Origin: Anaerolineae bacterium
GTDB lineage: Bacteria; Chloroflexota; Anaerolineae; 4572-78; J111
Direction of reading: 5' to 3'
Assembly: GCA_023382535.1 (NCBI GenBank)
Contig: JAHDWA010000010.1
Location: 62,001 to 126,000, forward strand
Length of the DNA stretch: 64,000 nucleotides
In this document: in pieces, positions 17,206-26,510 of the stretch
Layout: each line of letters starts with the position of its first letter
Position numbering within the stretch: the first letter of the stretch is position 1
Translations under genes and position numbers: made by a program
The notes under the pieces: model-generated
Told to the model about the DNA's origin: nothing
Database searches by the model: none
What the model saw: the letters and a program-made list of their open reading frames with translations, nothing else

Positions 17206-18193
17206 CCTGGCTGAAAGGGAGATCACCTTTGGTCAGGCCATCAACGAGGCCCTGGCCGAAGAGATGCGCCGCGACCCACGCGTCTTTGTCATGGGCGAAG
17301 ACGTGGCCGAAGCAGGCACGGCCTTCAAAGTCCTGGTGGGGCTGGTTCAGGAGTTCGGGCCCCAGCGGGTCATCGACTCGCCCATTTCCGAAGCCGGCAT
17401 TACCGGCATTGGCGTTGGCGCGGCGATGACCGGGATGCGCCCGGTGGTAGATATTATGTTTGGTGATTTCATCACCCTGACCATGGATCAGATGGTCAAC
17501 CAGGCGGCCAAAATTCACTATATGTCGGGCGGCAAATTGAAAGTGCCCATGGTGCTGCGAACCACACTCGGCGCGACCCGCCGTTCCGCCGCCCAGCACA
17601 GCCAGAGCCTGCATGCCTGGTTCAGCCACGTGCCCGGTCTCAAGGTGGTTGTCCCCTCCACCCCTTACGATGCCAAGGGCCTGCTCAAAACTGCCATCCG
17701 GGATGACAACCCGGTGGCTTTTTTTGAAGATAAGATGATGTACCAGCTTAAGGGCAAAGTGCCGGCAAGCGATTATACCATTCCCTTCGGCGTGGCCGAC
17801 ATCAAGCGGACCGGCACCGATATAACCCTGGTCGCCACCAGCAGTATGGTTCACGTCGCCCTGGAAGCAGCCAAGCGGCTGGCCGAAATTGATCTCAGCG
17901 CCGAGGTGATAGATCCGCGCACGACCCTTCCCCTGGACAAGCAGACCCTCATCGAGTCAGCCAAGAAAACCAGCCGGGTCATTGTGATTGACGAAGGGTA
18001 TGAGCGTTACGGCGTCACCGCTGAAATCGCTTCGGTCATCGCCGATGGAGCCTTTTATTACCTAGATGGGCCGGTCAAGCGCATGGGCGCGCTGGATGTG
18101 CCCATCCCCTTCTCGCCGGCGCTTGAGGATTTAACCGTGCCCACCGCAGCCACAGTTTTGGAGCTAGCCAAGACTTTATGCGGACAAAATTAA
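17192..18193 (+). CDS. ThDP-dependent dehydrogenase E1 component, beta subunit (copy 1)
   Basis: A 333-residue transketolase-like beta subunit (pyrimidine-binding half-site plus C-terminal domain). Conserved E1 beta stretches are seen, such as FGQAINEALAEEMRRDPRV, GEDVAEAGTAFK, IDSPISEAGITG and EVIDPRTTLPLD. It pairs with the alpha subunit at 16192 and is coupled to it by overlap. It is similar in protein sequence to 39468 but, unlike the alpha genes, the DNA has diverged along its whole length. Confidence 0.92.
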   Translation: MSMSDLAEREITFGQAINEALAEEMRRDPRVFVMGEDVAEAGTAFKVLVGLVQEFGPQRVIDSPISEAGITGIGVGAAMTGMRPVVDIMFGDFITLTMDQMVNQAAKIHYMSGGKLKVPMVLRTTLGATRRSAAQHSQSLHAWFSHVPGLKVVVPSTPYDAKGLLKTAIRDDNPVAFFEDKMMYQLKGKVPASDYTIPFGVADIKRTGTDITLVATSSMVHVALEAAKRLAEIDLSAEVIDPRTTLPLDKQTLIESAKKTSRVIVIDEGYERYGVTAEIASVIADGAFYYLDGPVKRMGALDVPIPFSPALEDLTVPTAATVLELAKTLCGQN

Positions 18194-18249
18194 AGTGTAT
18201 AACAAAAAACGTGATGGGTAGAAGTCTGGATTTCCCATCCCCTTCTACG

Positions 18250-18270
18250 CCCTTCGGCGCACCCGAAGGG
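18250..18270. repeat. 8-bp stem-loop CCCTTCGG/CCGAAGGG
   Basis: An 8-bp perfect hairpin with a 5-nt loop lies in the 201-nt spacer between E1 beta and the double binding protein. It is GC-rich but no T-run follows, so it is at most a weak terminator or an mRNA-stability structure. The rest of the spacer shows nothing else I can name. Confidence 0.4.
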
Positions 18271-18394
18271 GTGCCGTCTACCGTCTACTGCTGTACCGGC
18301 CCTCTGATCCGAATCGCTGCTAATGTACAACCAGCGGCAAATTAAGCCGAGGTTGTCAAAATAAAATTTTTATACTCAAGGAGGAGAATATTCG

Positions 18395-20992
18395 ATGAAA
18401 CGTCTTAGTCCGGTATTGATGACAATTGCCCTCATGCTGTCTGTCCTGCTGGCGGCCTGCCAGGCGGCGGCGCCGACTCCGGCTCCGGCAGCGGCGCCGA
18501 CAGTGACACAGCCACCGGCGGCTCCGGCCACCGAAGCGCCGGCAATGACCGAGGAAGCGGCTGCGCCGGCGACTGCCGAACCCACTGAAGCCATGGCGAC
18601 AGAAGCCCCTGCTACCGCAGAAGCGACGGCCGAGGCCACTGAAGCATCGGCGGCAACCGAAGAAGCAGCCGCCCAGGGCACTGGCGAGCCAATTCGGATT
18701 GGCGTGTCGCTGCCATTGAGCGGCCGCTTCAGCGAGCCGGGCACCGCTGCCAAGCAGGGCTACGAAACCTGGGCGGCAATGGTCAACGAGGCGGGCGGGC
18801 TGCTGGGCCGTCCGGTCGAGTTGACCGTGCTGGACAATGCCAGTGACCAGGATACGGCGGTAGCCGACTACGAAAAGATGATTACCGTGGATAAGGTTGA
18901 CCTGGTGGTGGGACCGTTCTCCAGCTTCCTGGTCATCCCCACGTCCGAAGTCGCTGCCCGCTATGGCTATGCCTTCGTTGAACCGGCGGGTGGAGCACCG
19001 GATGTCTTTAATCGTGGTCTGACCAACTTGTTCTTTGCCCAACCCGCGCCCAGCGCCCAGCAAGCTGTACCTTTTGCCGATTACATTCTCAGCCTGCCGG
19101 AAGATGTGCGCCCCAAGACCTTTGCCGTCGCCAGCCAGGATGATCCTTTTGTCACAGGCGTGATGGATAACCTTAAAACCTTGCTCACAGAGGGCGGCCT
19201 GGAGCTGGTCTTTGACGAAATTTATGCTCCCGAAACAACTGATTTCTCTACCATCGCCATCCAGGTAGCCGACCTCGACCCCGACCTCATGGTCGGCGGC
19301 ACCCTGGCGGAAGACTCCATCGCCCAGGTCCGGGCTTACCAGGAGGCCGGCTATGAACCTCGTTTCGCCTACTATACCACGGGGCCATCTCTGCCGGGAC
19401 CATTTAAAGAGGCCTTAGGCGACGCGACCGAAGGTATTTTTGCCTCAATCTCGTGGTTCCCGGAGGCCGAGGAGCATCAGAACGCCGAGTTTGTGGCCAA
19501 GTATGTCGAAATGTTTGGCGGTGAACCCGGCGATATTGCCGAGGATGCGGCCAACGCCTTCACCGTCGGCCAGGTACTCCAGCAGGCCGTCGAGAATATC
19601 CAGTCCGTTGACAACGCCAAGCTGATTGAAGAGCTGCACAAAAGTACCTTTGAAACGGTGGTTGGCCCGCTGAGTTTCGACGAGAAGGGTGTCCCGCAGG
19701 GAAGCTACATGCTGTTGCAGTGGCAAGGCGACAACTTTGTCATCGTCGGGCCGCAAGACCGGGCCCAGGCTGAGGCCATCCCCCCGGCGGGTGGGGCCAC
19801 CGGCGCGGCCGCCGAGTCGACGGCAGAAGCCACCACAGAAGCCACCGAGGAAGCCGCCGCCGCACCTTCCGGCGAGCCGATCCGGATTGGCGCATCGCTG
19901 CCGTTGAGCGGCCGCTTTAGTGAACCGGGCACCGCCGCCAAGCAGGGCTACGAAACCTGGGTGGATATGGTCAACGCCTCAGGCGGAATATTGGGCCGCC
20001 CGGTCGAGCTGACCGTGGTAGACAACGCCAGCGATCAGGATACGGCGGTCGCAGACTACGAGAAGTTGATCACCGTAGACAAGGTGGATTTGGTGGTTGG
20101 GCCGTTCTCCAGCTTCCTGGTCATCCCCACCTCCGAGGTGGCCGCCCGCTACGGCTATGCCTTTGTCGAACCGGCCGGCGGCTCGCCGGAGGTGTTCAAT
20201 CGCGGGTTGAACAACATCTTCTTTGCCCAGCCCGCCCGCGGCTCCGAGCAGGCGGTGCCTTTTGCTGACTACCTTCTGGCTCTCCCCGAAGACCAAAAAC
20301 CCCAAACCTATGCCGTAGTCAGCCAGGACGACCCCTTTACGTTGGGCGTGATGGAGCTATTGAAAGGGCTGCTGAATGAAGGCGGTATGGAACTCGTCTT
20401 TGACGAAATCTACGCGCCCGAAACGACTGACTTTTCCTCCATTGCTACCCAGGTGGCCGATCTCGACCCTGACCTGATTGTCGGCGGCACGGTGCTGGAA
20501 GACTCCATCGGCCAAATACGAGCTTACCAGGAGGCCGGATACCAGCCGCGCTTTGCTTACTTCACTACCGGCCCGTCGCTGCCCGGCCCGTTCCGCGAAG
20601 CCCTGGGTGACGCGACCGAAGGCATCTTTGCCTCGATCTCCTGGTTCCCGGAGGCCGAGGAGCCTCAGAATGCCGAGTTTGTGGCCAAGTATGTCGAAAT
20701 GTTTGGCGGCACGGCGGCAGATATTCCTGAAGATGCAGCCAACGCCTTCACCGTTGGGCAGGTGCTCCACCAGGCTGCCGAGAACATCCAATCTATTGAC
20801 AATGCCGAATTGATTGACGAAATCCACCAGGCCACCTTCCAAACTGTAGTTGGCCCGCTCAGCTTCGACGAGGTCGGTGCGCCCCAGGGCAGCTTCATGC
20901 TGCTGCAATGGCAGGGCGACAAGTTTGTCATTGTTGGGCCGGAAGGCCGCGCCCAGGGTGAGGCGCTGCCGCCGCCCAAGCCGGAGTGGTAA
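18395..20992 (+). CDS. Liv-type ABC substrate-binding lipoprotein with two tandem ligand-binding domains
   Basis: An 865-residue lipoprotein, twice the usual family length. A signal peptide with lipobox (LLAAC, C22) is followed by an Ala/Thr/Glu-rich linker to about residue 95. The first Peripla_BP_6 domain starts at G97 (GEPIRIGVSLPLSGRFSEPG), a second short linker covers about 460-492, and a near-copy starts at G493 (GEPIRIGASLPLSGRFSEPG). The two are offset by 1188 nt and are very similar throughout, so this is an in-frame tandem duplication. The ribosome site is AAGGAGGAG. It serves the permease/ATPase genes that follow (21092-24561). Ligand unknown; branched amino acids, amides and aromatic acids are all used by this family. 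Confidence 0.92.
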   Translation: MKRLSPVLMTIALMLSVLLAACQAAAPTPAPAAAPTVTQPPAAPATEAPAMTEEAAAPATAEPTEAMATEAPATAEATAEATEASAATEEAAAQGTGEPIRIGVSLPLSGRFSEPGTAAKQGYETWAAMVNEAGGLLGRPVELTVLDNASDQDTAVADYEKMITVDKVDLVVGPFSSFLVIPTSEVAARYGYAFVEPAGGAPDVFNRGLTNLFFAQPAPSAQQAVPFADYILSLPEDVRPKTFAVASQDDPFVTGVMDNLKTLLTEGGLELVFDEIYAPETTDFSTIAIQVADLDPDLMVGGTLAEDSIAQVRAYQEAGYEPRFAYYTTGPSLPGPFKEALGDATEGIFASISWFPEAEEHQNAEFVAKYVEMFGGEPGDIAEDAANAFTVGQVLQQAVENIQSVDNAKLIEELHKSTFETVVGPLSFDEKGVPQGSYMLLQWQGDNFVIVGPQDRAQAEAIPPAGGATGAAAESTAEATTEATEEAAAAPSGEPIRIGASLPLSGRFSEPGTAAKQGYETWVDMVNASGGILGRPVELTVVDNASDQDTAVADYEKLITVDKVDLVVGPFSSFLVIPTSEVAARYGYAFVEPAGGSPEVFNRGLNNIFFAQPARGSEQAVPFADYLLALPEDQKPQTYAVVSQDDPFTLGVMELLKGLLNEGGMELVFDEIYAPETTDFSSIATQVADLDPDLIVGGTVLEDSIGQIRAYQEAGYQPRFAYFTTGPSLPGPFREALGDATEGIFASISWFPEAEEPQNAEFVAKYVEMFGGTAADIPEDAANAFTVGQVLHQAAENIQSIDNAELIDEIHQATFQTVVGPLSFDEVGAPQGSFMLLQWQGDKFVIVGPEGRAQGEALPPPKPEW

Positions 20993-21003
20993 AATTACTT
21001 GGG

Positions 21004-21040
21004 CAATCTCGTTCCCAAACTAAGTTTGGGAACGAGATTG
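21004..21040. repeat. 37-bp perfect palindrome between binding protein and permease
   Basis: Arms of 18 bp (CAATCTCGTTCCCAAACT at 21004-21021 and its complement at 21023-21040) with a single-base centre, 12 nt after the stop of the binding-protein gene. There is no T-run, so it is not a classical terminator, but such a strong hairpin could protect the upstream mRNA and give more binding protein than permease. Elements with the GTTCCCAAACT core occur as dispersed repeats in other bacteria. Confidence 0.7.
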
Positions 21041-21091
21041 CAGAATGTCTTCGGGGGCCTGCTGGCGACGGTCTATTTCAAAGGAGTTGTC

Positions 21092-21988
21092 GTGCATCTT
21101 CCATCCATGAACGTTTTAATCCAGGTGATTATTGTCGGGCTGTTGACGGGCGGCGTCTATGCTCTCATGGCGGCCGGGCTGACCCTGATCTTTGGCGTGA
21201 TGCGGGTGATCAATATTGCCCACGGCGCGTTTTTGGTGTTCAGCGCCTACTTATCCTACTGGCTGTTTACCAGCTACGGCCTCGATCCATTTTTATCGGT
21301 GATTGTCACGGTCCCTTTGCTGTTTATCGCCGGCATTGGCTTTCAACGTTACTTTTTAGCCCGCGTCCGTAACGAGCCGGGGTTAATGGTGCTGCTGACC
21401 TTTTCCCTGGCCTTGACCCTGGAGGGATTGATGGGTGCGCTGTGGAAAACCACCGGGCGCTCCATCCGGACCTGGTATACCAGCGAAGTCTGGAAAGTGG
21501 ACCTGGCCGATATGACCCTGCGCCTGCCGGTAGTCCGCGTGGCCGGTTTTGTGGCCGCCATTGTCGCCCTGTTCCTGCTCTATATTCTAATGACCCGAAC
21601 CGACCTGGGCCGGGCCATCCGGGCTACGGTGCAAAACAAGGATGCGGCGCAACTGGTTGGGGTCAACATCGCCTGGGTGCAGGCGCTGACCTTTGGCATC
21701 GGCCTGGCCACTGTCGCTGCGGGGGGGGCCTTGTTCAGCATGATCTGGACGTTCAACGCCAGCGATCATGAGGAATGGATTTCCAAGTTATTATCCATCA
21801 TTGTTTTGGGGGGGATGGGCAGCCTGCCCGGTGCGCTCATTGCGGCGCTGATTATGGGCGTGGCCGAGGCGGTAGCGGCGGTCGCCATGAGCAGCTACAT
21901 CTCGCCCATTGTCTTTTACCTGATTCTATTCATCACCTTGATTCTGAGGCCGCAGGGATTGATGGGCACTGTCATTAGAAAGGGATAA
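21092..21988 (+). CDS. Liv-type ABC permease (LivH-like), importer A
   Basis: A 298-residue membrane protein of the LivH family with about eight hydrophobic segments and the family signature GGVYALMAAGLTLIFGVMRV near the N-terminus and VLGGMGSLPGALIAALI near the C-terminus. GTG 21092 was chosen since AAGGAG lies 5 nt upstream; ATG 21107 is an alternative. The frame stays open upstream through the palindrome at 21004, but that part is not family-like. It forms importer A with LivM, LivG and LivF below. Confidence 0.9.
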   Translation: MHLPSMNVLIQVIIVGLLTGGVYALMAAGLTLIFGVMRVINIAHGAFLVFSAYLSYWLFTSYGLDPFLSVIVTVPLLFIAGIGFQRYFLARVRNEPGLMVLLTFSLALTLEGLMGALWKTTGRSIRTWYTSEVWKVDLADMTLRLPVVRVAGFVAAIVALFLLYILMTRTDLGRAIRATVQNKDAAQLVGVNIAWVQALTFGIGLATVAAGGALFSMIWTFNASDHEEWISKLLSIIVLGGMGSLPGALIAALIMGVAEAVAAVAMSSYISPIVFYLILFITLILRPQGLMGTVIRKG

Positions 21989-21992
21989 AACC

Positions 21993-23054
21993 ATGCGCCG
22001 ACTCATTCGCTGGTGGCCTGTACCTGCCCTTATTTTGCTGCTCATTTTTCCGTGGGTGTACCGCGAACCGTACTTCCACGTGCTGGGCTTTAACGTTTTG
22101 CTCTTTGCCACCATGGCCACCAGTTGGAATATTATGGGCGGGTACACCGGCTATAAATCGCTGGGGCATAGCGCTTTCTTCGGCCTGGGGGCCTATTTGG
22201 TCGCTGTTGCGGCCAGCAAGTGGGGCTGGAATCCACTCTGGAGTTCCCCACTGCTGGCGCTGATTGTAGCGGTCGTGGCGATGGGCCTGGGCTGGATTAT
22301 GCTCCGCACGACCGGCTCGGCTTTTGTCATCGCCACCATCGCCATGCTGCTCATCTTCCGCCTGCTGGCGCTCAATCTGCGCAGTATAACCGGCGGCGCG
22401 CCCGGCCTGAGCCAGCCTCTCCCGCCCTGGACGCCGGAGTTCTCGCGCATGCCCTTTTTCTATTATATGTTGGCCTGCCTGATCGTGGCGGTAGCGACCT
22501 CGGCCTACATTCGCCGCTCCCGCTTTGGCCTGGGGCTGCTGGCCATTCGCGACGACGAGGGCAAGGCGGAGATGGTCGGCGTGAACACTACTCTGTACAA
22601 AGTTGTCGCTTTTGGCATCAGCGCCTATTTTGTCGGCGTCGGCGGAGGTATCTGGTCCTACTTTACCACCCATATCAGCCCTATTTTCGCCTTCGACATC
22701 ATTATCGGCGTCGAGATGATCCTGATGACGATGCTGGGTGGGATTGGTACATTATGGGGGCCGGTCCTGGGGGCGTTTATCTACATCCCGGCTTCTGACC
22801 TGATTCTGTTCCAGTTCGGCTCGACAACCATCCACCTGGCTATTCTGGGTAGTTTGATGATGCTCGTTCTGCTGTTTTTGCCCCAGGGTATCCTGCCGAC
22901 CATCGGCGAGTGGCTGGAAAAACGGCAGACGCCGCGAGCCGCTCATACGGGAGCCAGAAGCATGGCCGAAATGCACCAGGAAAAACGATCTGCCAATGCC
23001 GAAACCCGCGCCGATGAGCCTGGGGGCGTGGTGATCCACAAGGAGGCCCGATGA
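21993..23054 (+). CDS. Liv-type ABC permease (LivM-like), importer A
   Basis: A 353-residue second membrane subunit with the LivM pattern: NIMGGYTGYKSLGHSAFFGL early, LLAIRDDEGKAEMVGVN in the cytoplasmic EAA-like loop and TMLGGIGTLWGPVLGAFI late. A hydrophilic tail of about 45 residues follows the last membrane segment. It starts 4 nt after the LivH stop, and its own TGA overlaps the ATG of the ATPase. Confidence 0.9.
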   Translation: MRRLIRWWPVPALILLLIFPWVYREPYFHVLGFNVLLFATMATSWNIMGGYTGYKSLGHSAFFGLGAYLVAVAASKWGWNPLWSSPLLALIVAVVAMGLGWIMLRTTGSAFVIATIAMLLIFRLLALNLRSITGGAPGLSQPLPPWTPEFSRMPFFYYMLACLIVAVATSAYIRRSRFGLGLLAIRDDEGKAEMVGVNTTLYKVVAFGISAYFVGVGGGIWSYFTTHISPIFAFDIIIGVEMILMTMLGGIGTLWGPVLGAFIYIPASDLILFQFGSTTIHLAILGSLMMLVLLFLPQGILPTIGEWLEKRQTPRAAHTGARSMAEMHQEKRSANAETRADEPGGVVIHKEAR

Positions 23055-23785
23055 CTGTTTTGCTGCAAGCGGAGCGATTGGTGCGCAGTTTCGGCGGGAT
23101 TATGGCCGTCAACAACTGCTCCATCGAGGTCAAGAAGGGCAGCATTACCGGCCTGATCGGCCCAAACGGTTCCGGCAAGACCACGGTGTTTAACTTGATC
23201 ACTAATGTTTATAAGCCTGACTCTGGGCGGGTCTACCTGGATGGCCAAGATATCACCGGCCTGCGCCCCAACCAGCTCTGCCACCGGGGGCTGAGCCGGA
23301 CCTTCCAAATCACCCGCCTCTTTTGGGATTTGAGCGTGCTGGAAAATATGATTGTGCCGGTGCGGCAGGTCGGCTTTCGCAGCCTGCTGGGGCCGGGCAT
23401 GTACCAGTATGAAGCCGAGCGAGCGCACGAGCTGCTGCGGCGGGTCAGCCTAGACCATATGGCCCACCAGCCCGCCCGCAAGCTTTCCTTTGGCCAGCAG
23501 AAGCTGCTGGAATTTGCCGCCATCCTGATGTCCAACCCGGATTTGGTGATGCTCGACGAGCCGGCCGGGGGAGTCAACCCGACCATGATCCGCTTCATCA
23601 TGGACTTGATCCGCAGCCTGAATGGAGAAGGCGTCACCTTTTTGGTGGTCGAACACAATATGAACTTTGTGATGGAGTTGTGCGATCACATCATTGTCAT
23701 GAACCAGGGTGAGAAGATCGCCGAAGGCCCACCCGCCACGATCCAGTCCGATCCGGTGGTGCTCGATGCTTATTTGGGAGATTAA
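23051..23785 (+). CDS. Liv-type ABC ATP-binding protein (LivG-like), importer A
   Basis: A 244-residue ATPase. Walker A is GPNGSGKTT (about residues 37-45), the family insert SRTFQITRLFWDLSV follows, the signature is LSFGQQ instead of LSGGQ, and Walker B is LVMLDEPAGGVNP. The switch His is in VVEHNM. It is coupled to LivM by a 4-nt overlap and to LivF by a 2-nt gap. It powers importer A as a heterodimer with LivF. Confidence 0.92.
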   Translation: MTVLLQAERLVRSFGGIMAVNNCSIEVKKGSITGLIGPNGSGKTTVFNLITNVYKPDSGRVYLDGQDITGLRPNQLCHRGLSRTFQITRLFWDLSVLENMIVPVRQVGFRSLLGPGMYQYEAERAHELLRRVSLDHMAHQPARKLSFGQQKLLEFAAILMSNPDLVMLDEPAGGVNPTMIRFIMDLIRSLNGEGVTFLVVEHNMNFVMELCDHIIVMNQGEKIAEGPPATIQSDPVVLDAYLGD

Positions 23786-23787
23786 CG

Positions 23788-24561
23788 ATGCTGCTTGAAG
23801 TAAAGAATGTTGTGGCCGGTTATCTGCGCGGGGTCAATGTGCTGCGGGGCGTCAACCTGCACGTCGAGCAGGGCGAGTTGGTCTGCCTGATTGGACCCAA
23901 CGGCGCGGGCAAATCCACCGTGCTGCGGACTATCTCCGGCCTGCTCACTCCCAGCCAGGGCGAAATCATCTTCGACGGTGACAACATCGCCGGGCTGCGG
24001 CCCGATCTGGTGTTGCGCCGGGGGATTGCTCAGGTGCCGCAGGGTCACAGCTCTTTTCCGGCTATGACTGTCCACGAAAACCTATTGATGGGCGCTTACA
24101 CGGTTTCCGACCGGACTGCCCGCCGGCGCTCACTGGAACAGGTTTACGAGATGTTCAGTATGCTGGCTGATCGGCGCGAGGCTAAGGCCGGCAACCTGAG
24201 CGGCGGCCAGCAAAAAGTGCTGGAGATTGGCCGGGCCCTCATGATCAACCCGCGCATACTGCTCTTCGACGAACCCTCGTTGGGGTTAGCTCCGAAAATG
24301 GCCCAGATGGTCTTCCAGACCATCAAGCAGTTGCAAAACGAGGCGGGGATCACTGTCTTGATGGTTGAGCAGAACGCCAAAAGCGGCCTGGCTATCTCCG
24401 ACCGGGCCTATGTGCTGGAACTGGGCCGGGATCGCCTGGAAGGTCCGGCCCAAGCCCTGCTCAATGATCCCAAAGTAGCCCAACTGTACCTGGGCGGCAC
24501 TACGCTCGACAGCGACGAGCAGAGCGATGACGTTCCAGTCGTGGCCGAGGTCGAGGCATGA
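23788..24561 (+). CDS. Liv-type ABC ATP-binding protein (LivF-like), importer A
   Basis: A 257-residue ATPase with Walker A GPNGAGKST, signature LSGGQQKVLEIGRAL, and Walker B ILLFDEPSLGLAP, all typical of LivF. An acidic tail of about 20 residues (DSDEQSDDVPVVAEVEA) is extra to the family. Its stop overlaps the start of the EamA gene (ATGA), which suggests that the whole block 18395-25472 is one transcript. Confidence 0.92.
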   Translation: MLLEVKNVVAGYLRGVNVLRGVNLHVEQGELVCLIGPNGAGKSTVLRTISGLLTPSQGEIIFDGDNIAGLRPDLVLRRGIAQVPQGHSSFPAMTVHENLLMGAYTVSDRTARRRSLEQVYEMFSMLADRREAKAGNLSGGQQKVLEIGRALMINPRILLFDEPSLGLAPKMAQMVFQTIKQLQNEAGITVLMVEQNAKSGLAISDRAYVLELGRDRLEGPAQALLNDPKVAQLYLGGTTLDSDEQSDDVPVVAEVEA

Positions 24562-25472
24562 GCGGAGCGCTGTGGGCCGTAGCGGCCGGGGTTGGCTTTG
24601 GCGTCTTTCAAACTTTAAACCGGCGGGCCGTCCAGGGCATGGATGTCTATGTCGCCACGTTTCTGCAGCTCTTGATCAGCGCCCTGGTGCTGGCGGCGGC
24701 CTCCCTGGTTACCGAAAATTTAGCTCTGTTAGGCCAGGCTTCGATTTGGGCCTGGATCAATTTCAGCCTGGCCGGATTCTTTCATTTTTTCATCGGTTGG
24801 ACCCTGTTAAATGCCAGCCAAAAAAAGATTGGAGCCGCTCGCACCGGCTCGTTGATCGGGACGACGCCTCTTTTTGGGGCGGTCGTCGCCGCGCTGACCC
24901 TGGCCGAGTTTCCCACCCTGGTGACGATCGTCGGCATCCTGCTCATTGTCGGCGGGGTTTACCTGGTCAACTATGCCAATATCAGGCGCACCGCTCCGGC
25001 CAGGAATGTGGGCGGCGGCGGTCCAATAGCCACGGGCTGGCGGTCGCTGCTGCTGGGGCTGGCCGCAGCGATCTGTTGGTCTATCAGCCCTCTCTTTATC
25101 CGCCACGGGCTGGCCGAATTACCTTCGCCCATTCTGGGCGTGACCATCGGCATCACGGCTTGTGTCCTGGGTTACGCCGTCGTTCTGGCCCTGCGCCGAT
25201 CCAGTACCCCAATCACCTCCTTCTCCACCGATGCCATGGCTTTTAAACTGGGAGCAGCCCTGCTGGTTGGCCTGTCTACCTGGGCGCGCTGGGTGGCGCT
25301 GGATCTCAGCTCGGTGGCGCTGGTACTGGCTTTGAGCCTGGTGTCAGTACCGCTGGTCAACTTCTTGTCGCCGCTGCTGGTCGGCCAGCAGATGGAACAG
25401 GTTACGAGCCAGGTCTGGCTGGGTTCAGCCCTGATTGTGGGAGGATCGCTCACTTTGATCTTCTTACGATAA
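24558..25472 (+). CDS. EamA/DMT-family transporter
   Basis: A 304-residue protein made of ten hydrophobic segments arranged as two five-helix EamA repeats; the first repeat ends near VYLVNYAN and a loop of Arg and Gly residues separates it from the second. Members export or exchange metabolites, often amino acids or nucleosides. Its coupling to LivF suggests it works with importer A, perhaps as an exporter that balances the substrate or product. The substrate cannot be deduced. Confidence 0.85.
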   Translation: MSGALWAVAAGVGFGVFQTLNRRAVQGMDVYVATFLQLLISALVLAAASLVTENLALLGQASIWAWINFSLAGFFHFFIGWTLLNASQKKIGAARTGSLIGTTPLFGAVVAALTLAEFPTLVTIVGILLIVGGVYLVNYANIRRTAPARNVGGGGPIATGWRSLLLGLAAAICWSISPLFIRHGLAELPSPILGVTIGITACVLGYAVVLALRRSSTPITSFSTDAMAFKLGAALLVGLSTWARWVALDLSSVALVLALSLVSVPLVNFLSPLLVGQQMEQVTSQVWLGSALIVGGSLTLIFLR

Positions 25473-25490
25473 ACTAAATGGTGAATAAAG

Positions 25491-26486
25491 ATGATTATTG
25501 ACGCTCATGCCCACATTATTGTCCCCGAAATGACGCGCGAGGCCGCGCCGGAGGAAACCTGGCGGCCCCAGGTGAAGTGGGTTAACGGCCAGCAGGTCAT
25601 CGAGTTTGGCGGCAAGTCGCTCAAATCGGCGGTGCGGGAGTTTGTCCACATCGAGGCGGTGCTGGCCGCTCAAGATTCCGCCGGGGTTGAGCACGTGCTG
25701 CTCTGCCCCTGGGTGTCGCTGCTGCGCTACGATGCCGAGCCGCAGGAAGGCCTGCGCCTGAGCCGGATTTATAACGAGGCGTTGTCAAAATTGGCGCAGA
25801 CCCATCCCCACCGGGTCAGCGCCCTGGGCACTGTGCCCCTGCAAGACCCGGAACTGGCGGCGCGGGAGCTGGAAACGGCGATGGCGGAGCCGGGGCTGCA
25901 CGGCGTTGAAATTGCAGCCAGCGTTAACGGGCTTTATCTCGGCGATGACCGCTTTGCGCCCTTCTGGGCCGCCGCCGAAGCTACCGGGGCGCTGGTCTTC
26001 GTCCACCCAACCACGCGCGGCTTTGGTATGCCGGTGCTGAACGATTTTTACCTGTGGAACACGGTTGGCAATCCCCTGGAAACGACGATTACGGCGGCGC
26101 ATATGATTATGGCCGGGGTGATGGAGCGCCATCCCCGGCTCAAGGTCCTGCTGGCTCACGGCGGCGGAGCGATTCTCAGCCTGCGCGGGCGATTAGGGCA
26201 TGCGCACAGCTTCCAACCCCAGGCCAGAGCGAAGTTGGTCGAATCGCCGGAAGCCTCGCTGCGCCGCTTCTACTTTGACACCGTTACCCACGATAAGGCC
26301 CTGTTGCAGGCCCTGATTGATTACGCCGGCGTTAACCACGTCTTGCTGGGATCGGATTATCCCTTCGATATGGGCGTCGAGCGCCCGGCTGAAATTGTGC
26401 TGGCCCTGGGATTATCGCAGGCAGATGAGGCAAAGATTCTTGGAGGCAATTTGGTTAGCTTGCTTGGACTTGAGGAAAATAAGTAG
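25491..26486 (+). CDS. Amidohydrolase 2 family metal-dependent hydrolase/decarboxylase (ACMSD-like)
   Basis: A 331-residue TIM-barrel protein starting with the metal motif DAHAH (residues 4-8). Further expected ligands are His in VFVHPTT, His in LLAHGGG and Asp in LLGSDYPFD. This is the pattern of the ACMSD/gamma-resorcylate decarboxylase/4-oxalomesaconate hydratase group. The typical role is non-oxidative decarboxylation or hydration of an aromatic-acid or ring-cleavage product. It starts 18 nt after the EamA stop. Confidence 0.88.
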   Translation: MIIDAHAHIIVPEMTREAAPEETWRPQVKWVNGQQVIEFGGKSLKSAVREFVHIEAVLAAQDSAGVEHVLLCPWVSLLRYDAEPQEGLRLSRIYNEALSKLAQTHPHRVSALGTVPLQDPELAARELETAMAEPGLHGVEIAASVNGLYLGDDRFAPFWAAAEATGALVFVHPTTRGFGMPVLNDFYLWNTVGNPLETTITAAHMIMAGVMERHPRLKVLLAHGGGAILSLRGRLGHAHSFQPQARAKLVESPEASLRRFYFDTVTHDKALLQALIDYAGVNHVLLGSDYPFDMGVERPAEIVLALGLSQADEAKILGGNLVSLLGLEENK

Positions 26487-26510
26487 CAAAATTGTTATTA
26501 GAGGATGATT

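Noticed and set aside
18194..18394. Thiamine or other riboswitch before the double binding protein
   Set aside because: I looked for conserved TPP-riboswitch-like blocks and found only a simple 8-bp hairpin.
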